Shown piece by piece: positions 7,429 through 14,511 of a stretch of 23,549 bases of DNA (position 1 is the stretch's first letter; the number at the start of each line of letters is the position of its first letter). The notes under the pieces were generated by a model. It worked only from the letters and a program-made list of their open reading frames with translations. It made no database searches and was not told the DNA's origin. The DNA is from JBOGFI01 sp050743365 (GTDB lineage: Bacteria; Actinomycetota; Acidimicrobiia; IMCC26256; JACDBD01): positions 1 to 23,549 of the forward strand of contig JBOGFI010000097.1 of the NCBI GenBank assembly GCA_050743365.1. The letters run 5' to 3'. The translations under genes were made by a program, and so were the position numbers.

Positions 7429-8129
7429 GCACCGACCTGCTCTACCTGCGCGACGCCTACCTGCGCGCCTTCAGCGCCGGCGTCGTCGCTGTCGACGGCG
7501 ACCGGGTCGCGCTCGACCGCACCGCCTTCTACCCGACGGGCGGCGGCCAACCCCACGACACCGGACTGCTCGAAGGGGTGCGGGTGACGAGCGCACGCAA
7601 AGAAGGCGACCTCGTCTGGCACACGCTCGACGGCGAGGCGCCGGCGGTCGGTGCGGAGGTGAGAGGCGAGATCGACTGGGACCGGCGCCACGCGCTCATG
7701 CGCACCCACACCGCCCTCCACGTGCTGTGCGGTGTGATCTGGAACGAGTGGGGCAAGGCCGTCACCGGCGGCAACATGGAACCGCTCGAGGCCCGCATGG
7801 ACTTCGAGTTCGACCCGCTCCCGGAGGGCTTCGGGATGCAAATGGAGGAGCTGGTCAACCGCGAGCTCGCCGCGGCACGGCCGGTCGAGATCTCGTTCCT
7901 GCCCCGGGGCGCGGCGCTCACGGACGAGGACCTCATCCGCACGAAGGTCAACCTCATCCCCGAGTCCGTGACCGAGATCCGGGTGGTCGACATCGTCGGC
8001 CTCGACAAGCAGGCCGACGGCGGGACCCATGTGCGGAGCACCGACGAGGTCGGCCGCATCGAGGTGGTCAAGACCGAGTCGAAGGGCAAGGGCAACAAGC
8101 GGATCCGGCTGCGGGTGGTCGACGCGTAG
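7425..8129 (+). CDS. AlaX-type alanyl-tRNA editing protein
   Basis: A protein of 234 aa related to the AlaRS editing domain, which hydrolyses Ser or Gly wrongly attached to tRNA-Ala. TAFYPTGGGQPHDTG is the family Gly-rich block of AlaX-M/II. H95-x3-H99 (RTHTALHV) supplies two zinc ligands. The second motif, normally C-x3-H, reads ADGGTHV, so the Cys position is Asp198 and His202 remains. I recall Asp in some relatives, so zinc may still bind. The 234-aa length fits AlaX-M. The start GTG 7425 overlaps the upstream stop by 4 bases. Coupling to a FadE gene has no obvious functional reason. Confidence 0.9.
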   Translation: MSTDLLYLRDAYLRAFSAGVVAVDGDRVALDRTAFYPTGGGQPHDTGLLEGVRVTSARKEGDLVWHTLDGEAPAVGAEVRGEIDWDRRHALMRTHTALHVLCGVIWNEWGKAVTGGNMEPLEARMDFEFDPLPEGFGMQMEELVNRELAAARPVEISFLPRGAALTDEDLIRTKVNLIPESVTEIRVVDIVGLDKQADGGTHVRSTDEVGRIEVVKTESKGKGNKRIRLRVVDA

Positions 8130-8166
8130 CGCTTCACAGTCGGTCCCCTAGTTGCTACATGTCACT

Positions 8167-8192
8167 GGGCTATAGTCCGACCGGGCTATAAC
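8167..8192 (+). promoter_or_regulatory. AT-richer promoter-like segment with direct repeat
   Basis: The octamer GGGCTATA occurs at 8167-8174 and 8183-8190, 16 bases apart. TATAGT (8171-8176) fits a -10 box; TATAAC (8187-8192) is a weaker one. The segment lies in the 184-base gap before the M23 peptidase gene, the least GC-rich part of the window. If it is the promoter, the transcript has a leader of about 130 bases. No convincing -35 is seen. Confidence 0.35.
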
Positions 8193-8313
8193 AAATGGGT
8201 CTCACGGCCTATTCCAGTTGTCCTTCGCGTGCCCGACAATCGCGTCCAATCCTGGCGTGCGATACCCGGGCCACGATGCCGCTCGCGGGGGCGGCTCTCA
8301 GTCGGGAGGCCTC

Positions 8314-10137
8314 GTGGAGACTCGGGAACTGTGGTCTCGCTCACCGCTGCGGCGGTTGCTCACGTACACGTTAGCCGCATTGGTGGCCGTCGCTGGGAGC
8401 GTCATATGGGCGGGTGCAACAGACAAGCCAGCGCTGGCTGCTCCGCAGTTCCCGACTGGTTACCAATATCCCACCGAAACAACCACGATCTCTTCGGGCG
8501 GTCACTGGCTGGCGCAAGGTCCGGGCTGTCCTAACCCGTCGGGTTACCTCGCCAACGAGTACCACCTAGGCGCCGATCTGGCGCAGAGCAGCGGAGGCGT
8601 GTACGCAGTCGGGTCGGGACAGGTTGTCGGCGTCAATCCCAACTGGGATGGAGTCGGCAACTACGCCGTCGCAATTCTTCATACAAATGGCGACGGGTCT
8701 CAGTTTGTCGCGCTCTACGGGCATGTGCAGTCACCCATCGCCAATGGCGCAACGGTTACCAAGGGTCAACAGATCGCGACGATCGGCAGTCTCGCCCACC
8801 TGCACTTCGGAATTCGCCCGGGGAATACGGTCAACTGGACCGGCAATCTGAGCTGCTCCAACTGGCCCAACACCGTGGGTTTCGCCGACCCAATCGCGTA
8901 TCTCAACAGCCACACGCCTTCTCTGCCCGGCGAAGGAAGCTTTGTCCGAGCGTCCGGTCTCGATGTCTATCGGATCGCCGGCGGTGCTGTCCTCAAGCAG
9001 TACGACTGCTCCGTACTCGGTGGATGCCCCGGGATCATCCAGATCACCGACGCTCAACTCGCTGCCTACCCACGCACTCCTTCTGACGGCACCTTCCTGC
9101 GCAAGGCGGAGAACCAGCAGATTGCTCGTATCGTGGCTGGATCACCGGTCACGATCTTTGACTGCGGCCCCCTCGGCGGCTGTCCTGGCGTTGTCAACGT
9201 CAATTCGCTCTCGGTGGACGATCTCGTTCGAGCTCAGCCGTACCCACGCAACGGGGCGTTTCTGCGGCGGGTCGAGACGCAGGTGGTCCTACGGATGGTC
9301 GGGGGGACTCCGGTACGGCTCTACAACTGCGGTCCGCTCGGCGGATGCCCGGGAATCGTCGACGTGAACTCGTCGTCGGTTGACGAACTCCTCAATGCGC
9401 GGCCAGTGCCCACGAACGGCACGTTCATCCGTCGGGTGGAGACGCAGGTTGTCCTTCGCATAGTCGGTGGGTCCCCGGTGCGGCTCTACAACTGCGGTCC
9501 GCTCGGCGGATGCCCAGAGATCATCGACCTGAACTCGTCGTCGGTCGACGATCTGGTCAACGTGCGCCCCCTGCCAGCCGACGGCACCTTCGTCCGCAGA
9601 GTAGAGACGGCGGTCGTGTTGCGGATCGCCGGCGGATCGCCGGTCCAGCTGTTCAATTGTGGGCCGCTCGGTGGGTGCCAGGGAATCGTTGACGTGAACT
9701 CGTCCTCGGTCGATGATCTGGTGAACGCTCGGCCGTGCCCGGCGGATGGAACGGTCCTTCAGGGACTGCCGTCCGGTCAACATTGGCGGATCAGCCAGTG
9801 CAGCCGAACGCGTGTCGGCGCACAGCCGGCGGTTCAGGTCGACGACCTGGCAGTCAACGCGTTTGCGTGTGGGACTGGGGCAGCGCAGGCACAGCTGGCG
9901 AATCCGAGTCTCGATGCGGCGAGCGCAATCGCAGTTGCTCAAGTTGCAGCTGTTCCCATTGTCCGACGGCGCCTACACCAGCGATCTTCCCGCCGACACC
10001 CAGCCCGTGAGAACGATCATAAAGGCAGGGGGCTGTGGATGCGCCGGCTGCGAGCCGCGCTCCTCGGTGTCGCAACTCTGGGTGCCTTCCTCGTGATCAC
10101 CGGGGCACAGGGCTGCGGCCCGCCGCCGGGGTGTTGA
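8314..10137 (+). CDS. Secreted M23-family peptidase with tandem Cys-containing repeats
   Basis: A protein of 607 aa, predicted exported zinc endopeptidase acting on peptidoglycan peptides. GTG 8314 is chosen because GGGAGG precedes it and it puts a signal peptide at the N-terminus (RRLLTYTLAALVAVAGS, cleavage near ALAA). Residues about 60-185 form the M23 domain: H84-x3-D88 (YHLGADLA), YGH at 135-137 and H162-L-H164 (AHLHFG). From 8935 onward come repeats of about 55 aa with the core VLRIVGGSPVRLYNCGPLGGCPG. Four are clean (9082-9741), flanked by a divergent first and last copy. Each clean repeat has two Cys. They resemble the YRIAGGAP-type repeats of actinobacterial surface proteins. The end after about 9880 is doubtful: it becomes basic and then hydrophobic (see the small ORF at 10039). 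Codons are less GC-biased than in neighbouring genes. Confidence 0.85.
   Translation: METRELWSRSPLRRLLTYTLAALVAVAGSVIWAGATDKPALAAPQFPTGYQYPTETTTISSGGHWLAQGPGCPNPSGYLANEYHLGADLAQSSGGVYAVGSGQVVGVNPNWDGVGNYAVAILHTNGDGSQFVALYGHVQSPIANGATVTKGQQIATIGSLAHLHFGIRPGNTVNWTGNLSCSNWPNTVGFADPIAYLNSHTPSLPGEGSFVRASGLDVYRIAGGAVLKQYDCSVLGGCPGIIQITDAQLAAYPRTPSDGTFLRKAENQQIARIVAGSPVTIFDCGPLGGCPGVVNVNSLSVDDLVRAQPYPRNGAFLRRVETQVVLRMVGGTPVRLYNCGPLGGCPGIVDVNSSSVDELLNARPVPTNGTFIRRVETQVVLRIVGGSPVRLYNCGPLGGCPEIIDLNSSSVDDLVNVRPLPADGTFVRRVETAVVLRIAGGSPVQLFNCGPLGGCQGIVDVNSSSVDDLVNARPCPADGTVLQGLPSGQHWRISQCSRTRVGAQPAVQVDDLAVNAFACGTGAAQAQLANPSLDAASAIAVAQVAAVPIVRRRLHQRSSRRHPARENDHKGRGLWMRRLRAALLGVATLGAFLVITGAQGCGPPPGC
9082..9741 (+). 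repeat. Four tandem 165-base coding repeats
   Basis: Units begin at 9082, 9247, 9412 and 9577, each exactly 165 bases (55 codons), with degenerate copies on both sides (8935-9081 and from 9742). The third and fourth are the most alike (VRRVET or IRRVETQVVLR...NCGPLGGC...NSSSVDDLVN). Exact spacing shows growth by tandem duplication in frame. Confidence 0.9.
10039..10137 (+). CDS. Possible separate 32-aa membrane or lipoprotein-like peptide
   Basis: ATG 10039 lies in the same frame as the end of the M23 gene. It encodes MRRLRAALLGVATLGAFLVI then TGAQGCGPPPGC: a positively charged start, one hydrophobic segment and a Cys that weakly resembles a lipobox. A purine-rich AGGCAGGGGG stretch lies 6-7 bases upstream. 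If the M23 gene carries a frameshift in its last part, its real end would be earlier (a stop at about 10008-10010 in another frame follows a Pro-rich tail), and this would be an independent small gene. Otherwise it is just the C-terminal tail of the peptidase. Confidence 0.25.
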   Translation: MRRLRAALLGVATLGAFLVITGAQGCGPPPGC

Positions 10138-10191
10138 TCCAGCTCGTACCGACCGGCGATCGCCAGGGGCCGCGACCCGGCGGACCTCCCG

Positions 10192-10197
10192 TATCGT
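10192..10197 (+). promoter_or_regulatory. Putative -10 box of the thioesterase gene
   Basis: TATCGT fits TANNNT and would start transcription near 10204, giving a leader of about 85 bases before ATG 10289. That leader contains the foldable segment at 10214-10274. No -35 was recognised. Confidence 0.3.
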
Positions 10198-10213
10198 GGC
10201 CGGGACCGATAGT

Positions 10214-10274
10214 CGGGCGCGGCAGCTGGCTGAGAGGTTCAGCCGTCGCCCGCCCCGAACCGCGAAAGGACGCG
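10214..10274 (+). ncRNA. Candidate structured 5' leader
   Basis: An outer stem CGGGCG (10214-10219) pairs perfectly with CGCCCG (10247-10252). It encloses an inner hairpin GGCTGA (10228-10233) with TCAGCC (10239-10244) and loop GAGGT. A second hairpin CGCG-AAAGGA-CGCG (10261-10274) follows and displays a purine-rich loop. I compared it with TPP, c-di-GMP, SAM, glutamine and cobalamin riboswitch consensus sequences from memory and none fits. In DNA this GC-rich, chance stems are common, so the claim is tentative. Confidence 0.25.
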
Positions 10275-10288
10275 ACCATCGTTGGTGC

Positions 10289-11032
10289 ATGGCACCGCTG
10301 AACCAAACTGAGCTCGTGCCGCACCCGCAGCGCGGCCGACGGTTCACCCACGAGCGGAAGGTCCGCCTCGGCGACGTCACCACCTCGGGGCGGCTCCGCC
10401 TGGATGCCCTCGCCCGCTACCTCCAGGATGTCGCCAGCGACGACGTCGGCGACGCCGGCATCACGGGTGCGTGGGTGATGCGGCGCCTTGCACTCGAGAT
10501 CGTGCGGCTCCCGCGCTTCGGTGACGACGTGGGCCTCACGACCTTCTGCAGCGGCACCGGGAGCCGGCTGGCCGAGCGGCGCACCACGCTCGCCGTCGAC
10601 GGCGAGGCGGCGGTCGAGGCCGTCGCCGTCTGGGTGTACCTGAACAGCGATACCGGCCGACCCGCGCCCCTGGAGCCCTGGTTCCTCGACCTCTACGGCG
10701 AGGCGGCCGGCGGCCGCCGCGTGAGCGGCCGCTTGCGGCTGGCGAGACCGCCGCTCGACGCGCCGGCGCGCCCGTGGCCGCTGCGGGTCACCGACTTCGA
10801 CGTGCTCGGCCACGTCAACAACGCCGTGCACTGGGAGGCGGTCGAGGACGAGCTCGCTCGCGGGACGCCCGGCCGGCGAATCGTCGCCGCCGAGCTCGAG
10901 CACCGCTCACCGGTCGAGCCGGGCGAGACGCTGGAGCTCCGCAGTGGTGGCGACGACGGGCTGCTCGCCGTGTGGCTCGTCGGGCGAGCCGGTGACGTCC
11001 GTACCGCGGCCCGCGTGGGGTTGGCCGGCTGA
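10289..11032 (+). CDS. Acyl-ACP thioesterase-like (double hotdog) protein
   Basis: A protein of 247 aa resembling plant-type FatA/FatB and bacterial acyl-ACP thioesterases, which release free fatty acids from acyl carrier protein. The N-terminal hotdog includes FTHERKVRLGDVTTSGRLRLDALARYLQD (read as FTHERKVRLGDV, LDALARYLQDVA) and an MRRLALEIVRLPRFGDDV segment. The C-terminal hotdog has DFDVLGHVNNAVHWEAVED, in which D, N and H are the usual catalytic residues, and later ELEHRSPVEPGETLEL. No signal peptide is seen. ATG 10289 is the only sensible start in frame; its ribosome binding site is poor (AAAGGA lies 18 bases away). It is followed 35 bases later by an SDR with its own promoter-like box. 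Confidence 0.88.
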   Translation: MAPLNQTELVPHPQRGRRFTHERKVRLGDVTTSGRLRLDALARYLQDVASDDVGDAGITGAWVMRRLALEIVRLPRFGDDVGLTTFCSGTGSRLAERRTTLAVDGEAAVEAVAVWVYLNSDTGRPAPLEPWFLDLYGEAAGGRRVSGRLRLARPPLDAPARPWPLRVTDFDVLGHVNNAVHWEAVEDELARGTPGRRIVAAELEHRSPVEPGETLELRSGGDDGLLAVWLVGRAGDVRTAARVGLAG

Positions 11033-11054
11033 TCTGCTCGGCGCCGCCCCGGCG

Positions 11055-11060
11055 TAGCCT
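11055..11060 (+). promoter_or_regulatory. Putative -10 box for leaderless SDR transcript
   Basis: TAGCCT fits TANNNT and sits exactly 7 bases before GTG 11068, where transcription would begin at or next to the start codon. No ribosome binding site precedes this GTG, which agrees with leaderless initiation. Confidence 0.4.
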
Positions 11061-11067
11061 CCGTGCC

Positions 11068-11862
11068 GTGACGGAGCGAGGCGCGCTGCTCGAAGACCGG
11101 GTCGCGGTCGTCTCCGGCGTCGGGCCCGGCATGGGTCGCGACCTGTCGCTCACGCTCGCGAAGGCCGGCGCCGACGTCGTGCTCGCGGCCCGCACGGAGT
11201 CGACGCTGGCCGAGGTGGCGGCCGAGGTCGAGGCGCTCGGTCGCCGGGCTTCGTGCGTGCCCACGGACATCACCGACGGTGACGACTGCCGCCGAGTGGC
11301 GGCGACCGCGGACGCCGAGTTCGGGCGTGTCGACGTGCTCGTGAACAACGCCTTCGCCGAGGACCCGTTCGTCAGCTTCGAGGACGGCGGCCCGGAAGTC
11401 TGGCGCGAGGCGTTCGACGTCAACGTGTTCGGCACCCTCCAGCTCACCCAAGCGGTGGTGCCGGTGATGAAGCAGGCCGGGGGCGGGTCGATCGTGATGA
11501 TCAGCACGCTGTCCACCCGGATCGTGAACCCGCTCCTGGGCGGGTACGCGTCGTCGAAGCGCGGCCTCATGACCGCGGCCCGGACGCTGGCGACGGAGCT
11601 CGGGCCCTACGGCATTCGCGTCAACTCGATCGCCCCGGGCCACATCTGGGGGCCGTCGCTGGAGTGGTACTTCGAACGGTTGGCCGAGCAACGCGGCTGC
11701 TCTCCGGAGGACGTCTACGACGAGGTCGCCGGCATGACCTGCCTCGACCACATCCACACGTCGGCGGAGGTGGCGCAGGTCGTGCTGTTCTTCGCCTGCG
11801 ACCTGTCGCGGGTGATCACCGGCCAGACGCTCGACGTCAACGCCGGGCGCTACTTCCACTGA
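11068..11862 (+). CDS. SDR family oxidoreductase (paralogue 1)
   Basis: An NAD(P)-dependent short-chain dehydrogenase of 264 aa with unknown substrate. The nucleotide-binding turn is SGVGPGMGR instead of the usual TGxxxGIG. LVNNAF replaces NNAG. The catalytic Ser is in MISTLSTR and YASSK gives Tyr and Lys. The C-terminal segment IWGPSLEWYFERLAEQRG and TGQTLDVNAGRYFH closely match the SDR at 13719 in order and wording, so the two are paralogues. The start is GTG 11068 with a leaderless-type promoter. The last 26 bases overlap the convergent GGDEF-EAL gene. Confidence 0.93.
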   Translation: MTERGALLEDRVAVVSGVGPGMGRDLSLTLAKAGADVVLAARTESTLAEVAAEVEALGRRASCVPTDITDGDDCRRVAATADAEFGRVDVLVNNAFAEDPFVSFEDGGPEVWREAFDVNVFGTLQLTQAVVPVMKQAGGGSIVMISTLSTRIVNPLLGGYASSKRGLMTAARTLATELGPYGIRVNSIAPGHIWGPSLEWYFERLAEQRGCSPEDVYDEVAGMTCLDHIHTSAEVAQVVLFFACDLSRVITGQTLDVNAGRYFH

Positions 11863-13627
11863 TCGCAGGGACTCGGGCGGCCCGCAGCAGGTCGTGCAGC
11901 TCGTCGGCCGGCATCGGCGGGGCGAGGAAGTTGCCCTGCGCGACGTCGCAGCTCAGAGCGCGCAGCGTCGCCAGCTGGTCGGACGCCTCAACCCCCTCGG
12001 CCACCACGACCAGGCCGAGGGCGTGGGCCATCGCGGTCACGCCCTTCACGATCGTGGAGGTGCGCGATTCCCGCCCGAGGTTGACCACGAACGACCGGTC
12101 GATCTTCAGCACATCGACCGCGAAGCGGTGGAGGTGCGACAGCGACGAGTATCCGGTGCCGAAGTCGTCGAGCGCGAGCGCGACCCCGAGCTCGTGAAGC
12201 GCGGCCAGCGACGCGACGGCGGGATCGGCGTCGTGCACCAGACCGGTCTCGGTGAGCTCGAACCCGAGACGGTCGGGGGAGAGCCCGGTCCGGTCGAGCA
12301 CGCGCTTCACCACGCCGACCAGGTCGGGGTCTGCGACCTGGGGGGCGGCGAGGTTGACCCAGATGCGGCGCTCGTTGGCGGCGTCGGCCGGCCACCGGGT
12401 CGCGACTGCGCACGCCTCGGTCAGCACCCATGCCCCGAGCGGCAGGATGAGGCCGGTCTCCTCGGCCAGGGGAACGAACTCGGCCGGGTTCACGAGCCCG
12501 CGCTCGGGGTGCCGCCAGCGCACGAGTGCCTCTATGCCGACGATCTCACGGGTGTGGAGATCGAAGGCGGGCTGGAACACCAGGCGCAGCTCGTCGCGCT
12601 CGAGGGCGCGCCGCAGCGCGTGCTCGGTCGTCAACCGGCCGCCCGAGCGCCGATGCACCGCGGGGTCGAACATCTCGAAGCGCGCCCGCCCACGTTGCTT
12701 GGCGAGGTACATGGCGGCGTCGGCGTCCCCTAGCAGGTCCTCGGGCGATTGCGAGTCCCCTGCAACCACCACGCCGACGCTGGCGGTGATCCCGACCTCG
12801 GCCTCGGCCAGCCGGATCGGTTCGGCGACGGCCCGCAGGAGGCGCCGAGGCAGGTCGGCGAGCCCGCCGCGTGCGTCGGGGAGCCCGCAGAGCACGACGA
12901 ACTCGTCGCCGCCGAGCCGCGCGACCGTGTCGCCCGGCAGCACGGCGTCGCTCAGCCGCCGGGCGACCTCGGTGAGGAGCTCGTCACCGGCCGCGTGCCC
13001 GAGCGAGTCGTTCACGACCTTGAAGCGGTCGAGGTCGACGAAGAGGAGCACGACCCGCTCGTGGCGGGCCGACCGCCCCGCGAGCGCCTGGCGAAGCCGG
13101 TCGAGCAGGAGCGTGCGGTTGGGAAGGCCGGTGAGCGGATCGTGGAGGGCATGGCGCGCGAACGCCCGCTCCGACTCGCGTCGTTCGGTCACGTCGCGGA
13201 GGTTCACGACGACTCCCTCGACGCTCGGGTCGTGCAGGAGGCTGGTCAGCGTGGCCTCGAGGTGCAACGTGTTGCCGCCGCGGTGCCGAGCGCGGAACGC
13301 CGTGACCACGGTCGACCCCGCGCCCGCGACGGCCTGCTGGTACGCGGTGTGCACGCGAGGGGAGTCGGCGGGATCGACGAGCGACAGCAGCGATCCCAGC
13401 CGGAGCAGCTCGTCGGGCTCGTAGCCGAACACCGCCCCCGCCGATGGGCTCGCATAGACGAGCCGGCCGCTCGGGTCGGTCACGGTGACGACCTCGCCGA
13501 CGTAGGCCAGGAGGGCGTGGGTGCGGGCAGCGATGCGCTTGGCCTGCCGGAGCTGGGGAGCCAGACGGACCGCGGGCGCGGGCGCCACCGTGGGCGCCGT
13601 CCTGCGCTCAGGAGCCGGTGGTGCCAT
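11837..13627 (-). CDS. PAS-GGDEF-EAL cyclic-di-GMP signalling protein
   Basis: A protein of 596 aa, soluble, with no membrane segments. A PAS sensor is at about 40-148 (VTVTDPSGRLVYASPSAGAVFGY). A GGDEF domain is at about 160-320 with the intact motif RLGGDEF (239-243). An EAL domain is at about 335-585 with EALVRW (366 onward), ELTET, DDFGTGYSSL, KIDRSF and VAEGVE all present. Both diguanylate cyclase and phosphodiesterase sites therefore look complete. The product-inhibition I-site (RxxD) before GGDEF reads LPGD, with Arg missing. ATG 13627 gives a Pro/Ala-rich N-terminus. Transcription probably begins at the symmetric box at 13665. The gene sits in opposite orientation between two paralogous SDR genes. 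Confidence 0.95.
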   Translation of the reverse strand: MAPPAPERRTAPTVAPAPAVRLAPQLRQAKRIAARTHALLAYVGEVVTVTDPSGRLVYASPSAGAVFGYEPDELLRLGSLLSLVDPADSPRVHTAYQQAVAGAGSTVVTAFRARHRGGNTLHLEATLTSLLHDPSVEGVVVNLRDVTERRESERAFARHALHDPLTGLPNRTLLLDRLRQALAGRSARHERVVLLFVDLDRFKVVNDSLGHAAGDELLTEVARRLSDAVLPGDTVARLGGDEFVVLCGLPDARGGLADLPRRLLRAVAEPIRLAEAEVGITASVGVVVAGDSQSPEDLLGDADAAMYLAKQRGRARFEMFDPAVHRRSGGRLTTEHALRRALERDELRLVFQPAFDLHTREIVGIEALVRWRHPERGLVNPAEFVPLAEETGLILPLGAWVLTEACAVATRWPADAANERRIWVNLAAPQVADPDLVGVVKRVLDRTGLSPDRLGFELTETGLVHDADPAVASLAALHELGVALALDDFGTGYSSLSHLHRFAVDVLKIDRSFVVNLGRESRTSTIVKGVTAMAHALGLVVVAEGVEASDQLATLRALSCDVAQGNFLAPPMPADELHDLLRAARVPAISGSSARR

Positions 13628-13664
13628 GGTCGTCGCCCGCTTCGACTCCTCGTCCGCCGCGGCG

Positions 13665-13674
13665 ACTGTACCGT
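13665..13674. promoter_or_regulatory. Symmetric -10 element between GGDEF-EAL and SDR genes
   Basis: ACTGTACCGT reads TACCGT (13669-13674) on the plus strand, giving a leader of about 38 bases with a GGGAGG site before ATG 13719. On the minus strand it reads TACAGT (13670-13665), giving a leader of about 30 bases before ATG 13627. It has the same design as the elements at 5770 and 18111. Confidence 0.45.
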
Positions 13675-13718
13675 TCACCCTGCCGCGAATCGCGGACCCG
13701 ACGAGGCGGGAGGACGGC

Positions 13719-14498
13719 ATGCTGCTCGAGGGCAAGGTGGCGATCGTCTCGGGTGTGGGACCGGGCCTGGGCCACGCCACCGCGCTCGCGCTCGCCCGGG
13801 AGGGTGCGAGCGTCGTGCTGGCGGCGCGCAACGAGTCGTACCTGAAGGAGGTCGCGGCCGAGATCGAGGAGCGGGGCGGCCGACCCCTCCCGGTGGCGAC
13901 CGACGTCACCGATCCCGAGCAGTGCGGGCACCTAGCCGATACGGCCGCGTCCGAGCTCGGTGGGCTCGACGTGCTCGTCAACAACGCCTTCCGCTACGAC
14001 CCGACCCAGCCGTTCGAGGAGGTCGACCTGGCCGAGTGGCGCCAGGTCTACGAGGTGAACGTGTTCGGCTCGCTCCAGCTCACCAAGGCGACCATCCCGC
14101 ACCTCAAGTCACGGGGCGGAGGCTCGGTGGTGTTCGTGAACTCGATGAGCGCCCGCAAGATCCGGTTCAACGAAGGCGGCTACGCGTCCTCGAAGGGGGC
14201 GCTGCTCACCGCGGTGCAGGTGCTCGCCAAGGAGCTCGGTGCCCACCAGATCCGGGTCAACTCGGTGGTGCCGGGCTGGATCTGGGGCCCACCGGTGCAG
14301 GGATACGTCGCGTGGCAGGCGCAGCAGCGCGGCGTGAGCCCCGACGAGGTGGTGGCCGAGATCGTCGCCGAGATCCCGCTCGGGGCCATCCCGCCCCAGG
14401 ACGACGTCGCGAACGCCATCGTGTTCTTCGCCTCCGACCTCGCCCGCTGGGTCACGGGCCAGGCGCTCGACGTCAACGGCGGCGAGTGGTTCCACTGA
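13719..14498 (+). CDS. SDR family oxidoreductase (paralogue 2)
   Basis: A protein of 259 aa, a classical short-chain dehydrogenase with unknown substrate. SGVGPGLGHATALALAREGA is the altered Gly motif also seen in the SDR at 11068. LVNNAF, the Ser in FVNSMSARK and YASSK supply the rest of the active site. GWIWGPPVQGYVAWQAQQRG and TGQALDVNGGEWFH parallel the same segments in paralogue 1. ATG 13719 has GGGAGG 5 bases upstream. The next SDR gene starts 13 bases after the stop, so the two probably form an operon. The pair could act on related CoA or steroid-like substrates given the lipid-rich context, but that is inference. Confidence 0.94.
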   Translation: MLLEGKVAIVSGVGPGLGHATALALAREGASVVLAARNESYLKEVAAEIEERGGRPLPVATDVTDPEQCGHLADTAASELGGLDVLVNNAFRYDPTQPFEEVDLAEWRQVYEVNVFGSLQLTKATIPHLKSRGGGSVVFVNSMSARKIRFNEGGYASSKGALLTAVQVLAKELGAHQIRVNSVVPGWIWGPPVQGYVAWQAQQRGVSPDEVVAEIVAEIPLGAIPPQDDVANAIVFFASDLARWVTGQALDVNGGEWFH

Positions 14499-14511
14499 TG
14501 GCCGCGGTGCC

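Noticed and set aside
8218..8313. Earlier start for the M23 peptidase at 8218
   Set aside because: It would place 32 non-hydrophobic residues before the signal peptide; GTG 8314 with GGGAGG is better.
8195..8380. Small upstream frame from ATG 8195 near the TATAAC box
   Set aside because: No ribosome binding site, no coding-like composition, and it overlaps the M23 start in another frame.
10200..10250. GGTTC-containing segment checked as a tRNA T-arm
   Set aside because: No acceptor stem, D-arm or anticodon arm can be built around it.
10228..10274. GGCTGAGAGG ... GAACC ... GCGAAAGGA resembling a TPP riboswitch
   Set aside because: The second conserved TPP segment (ACCTGAT...GG.TAAT.CC) is missing and the downstream gene is not thiamine related. 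It is kept only as an unnamed structured leader.
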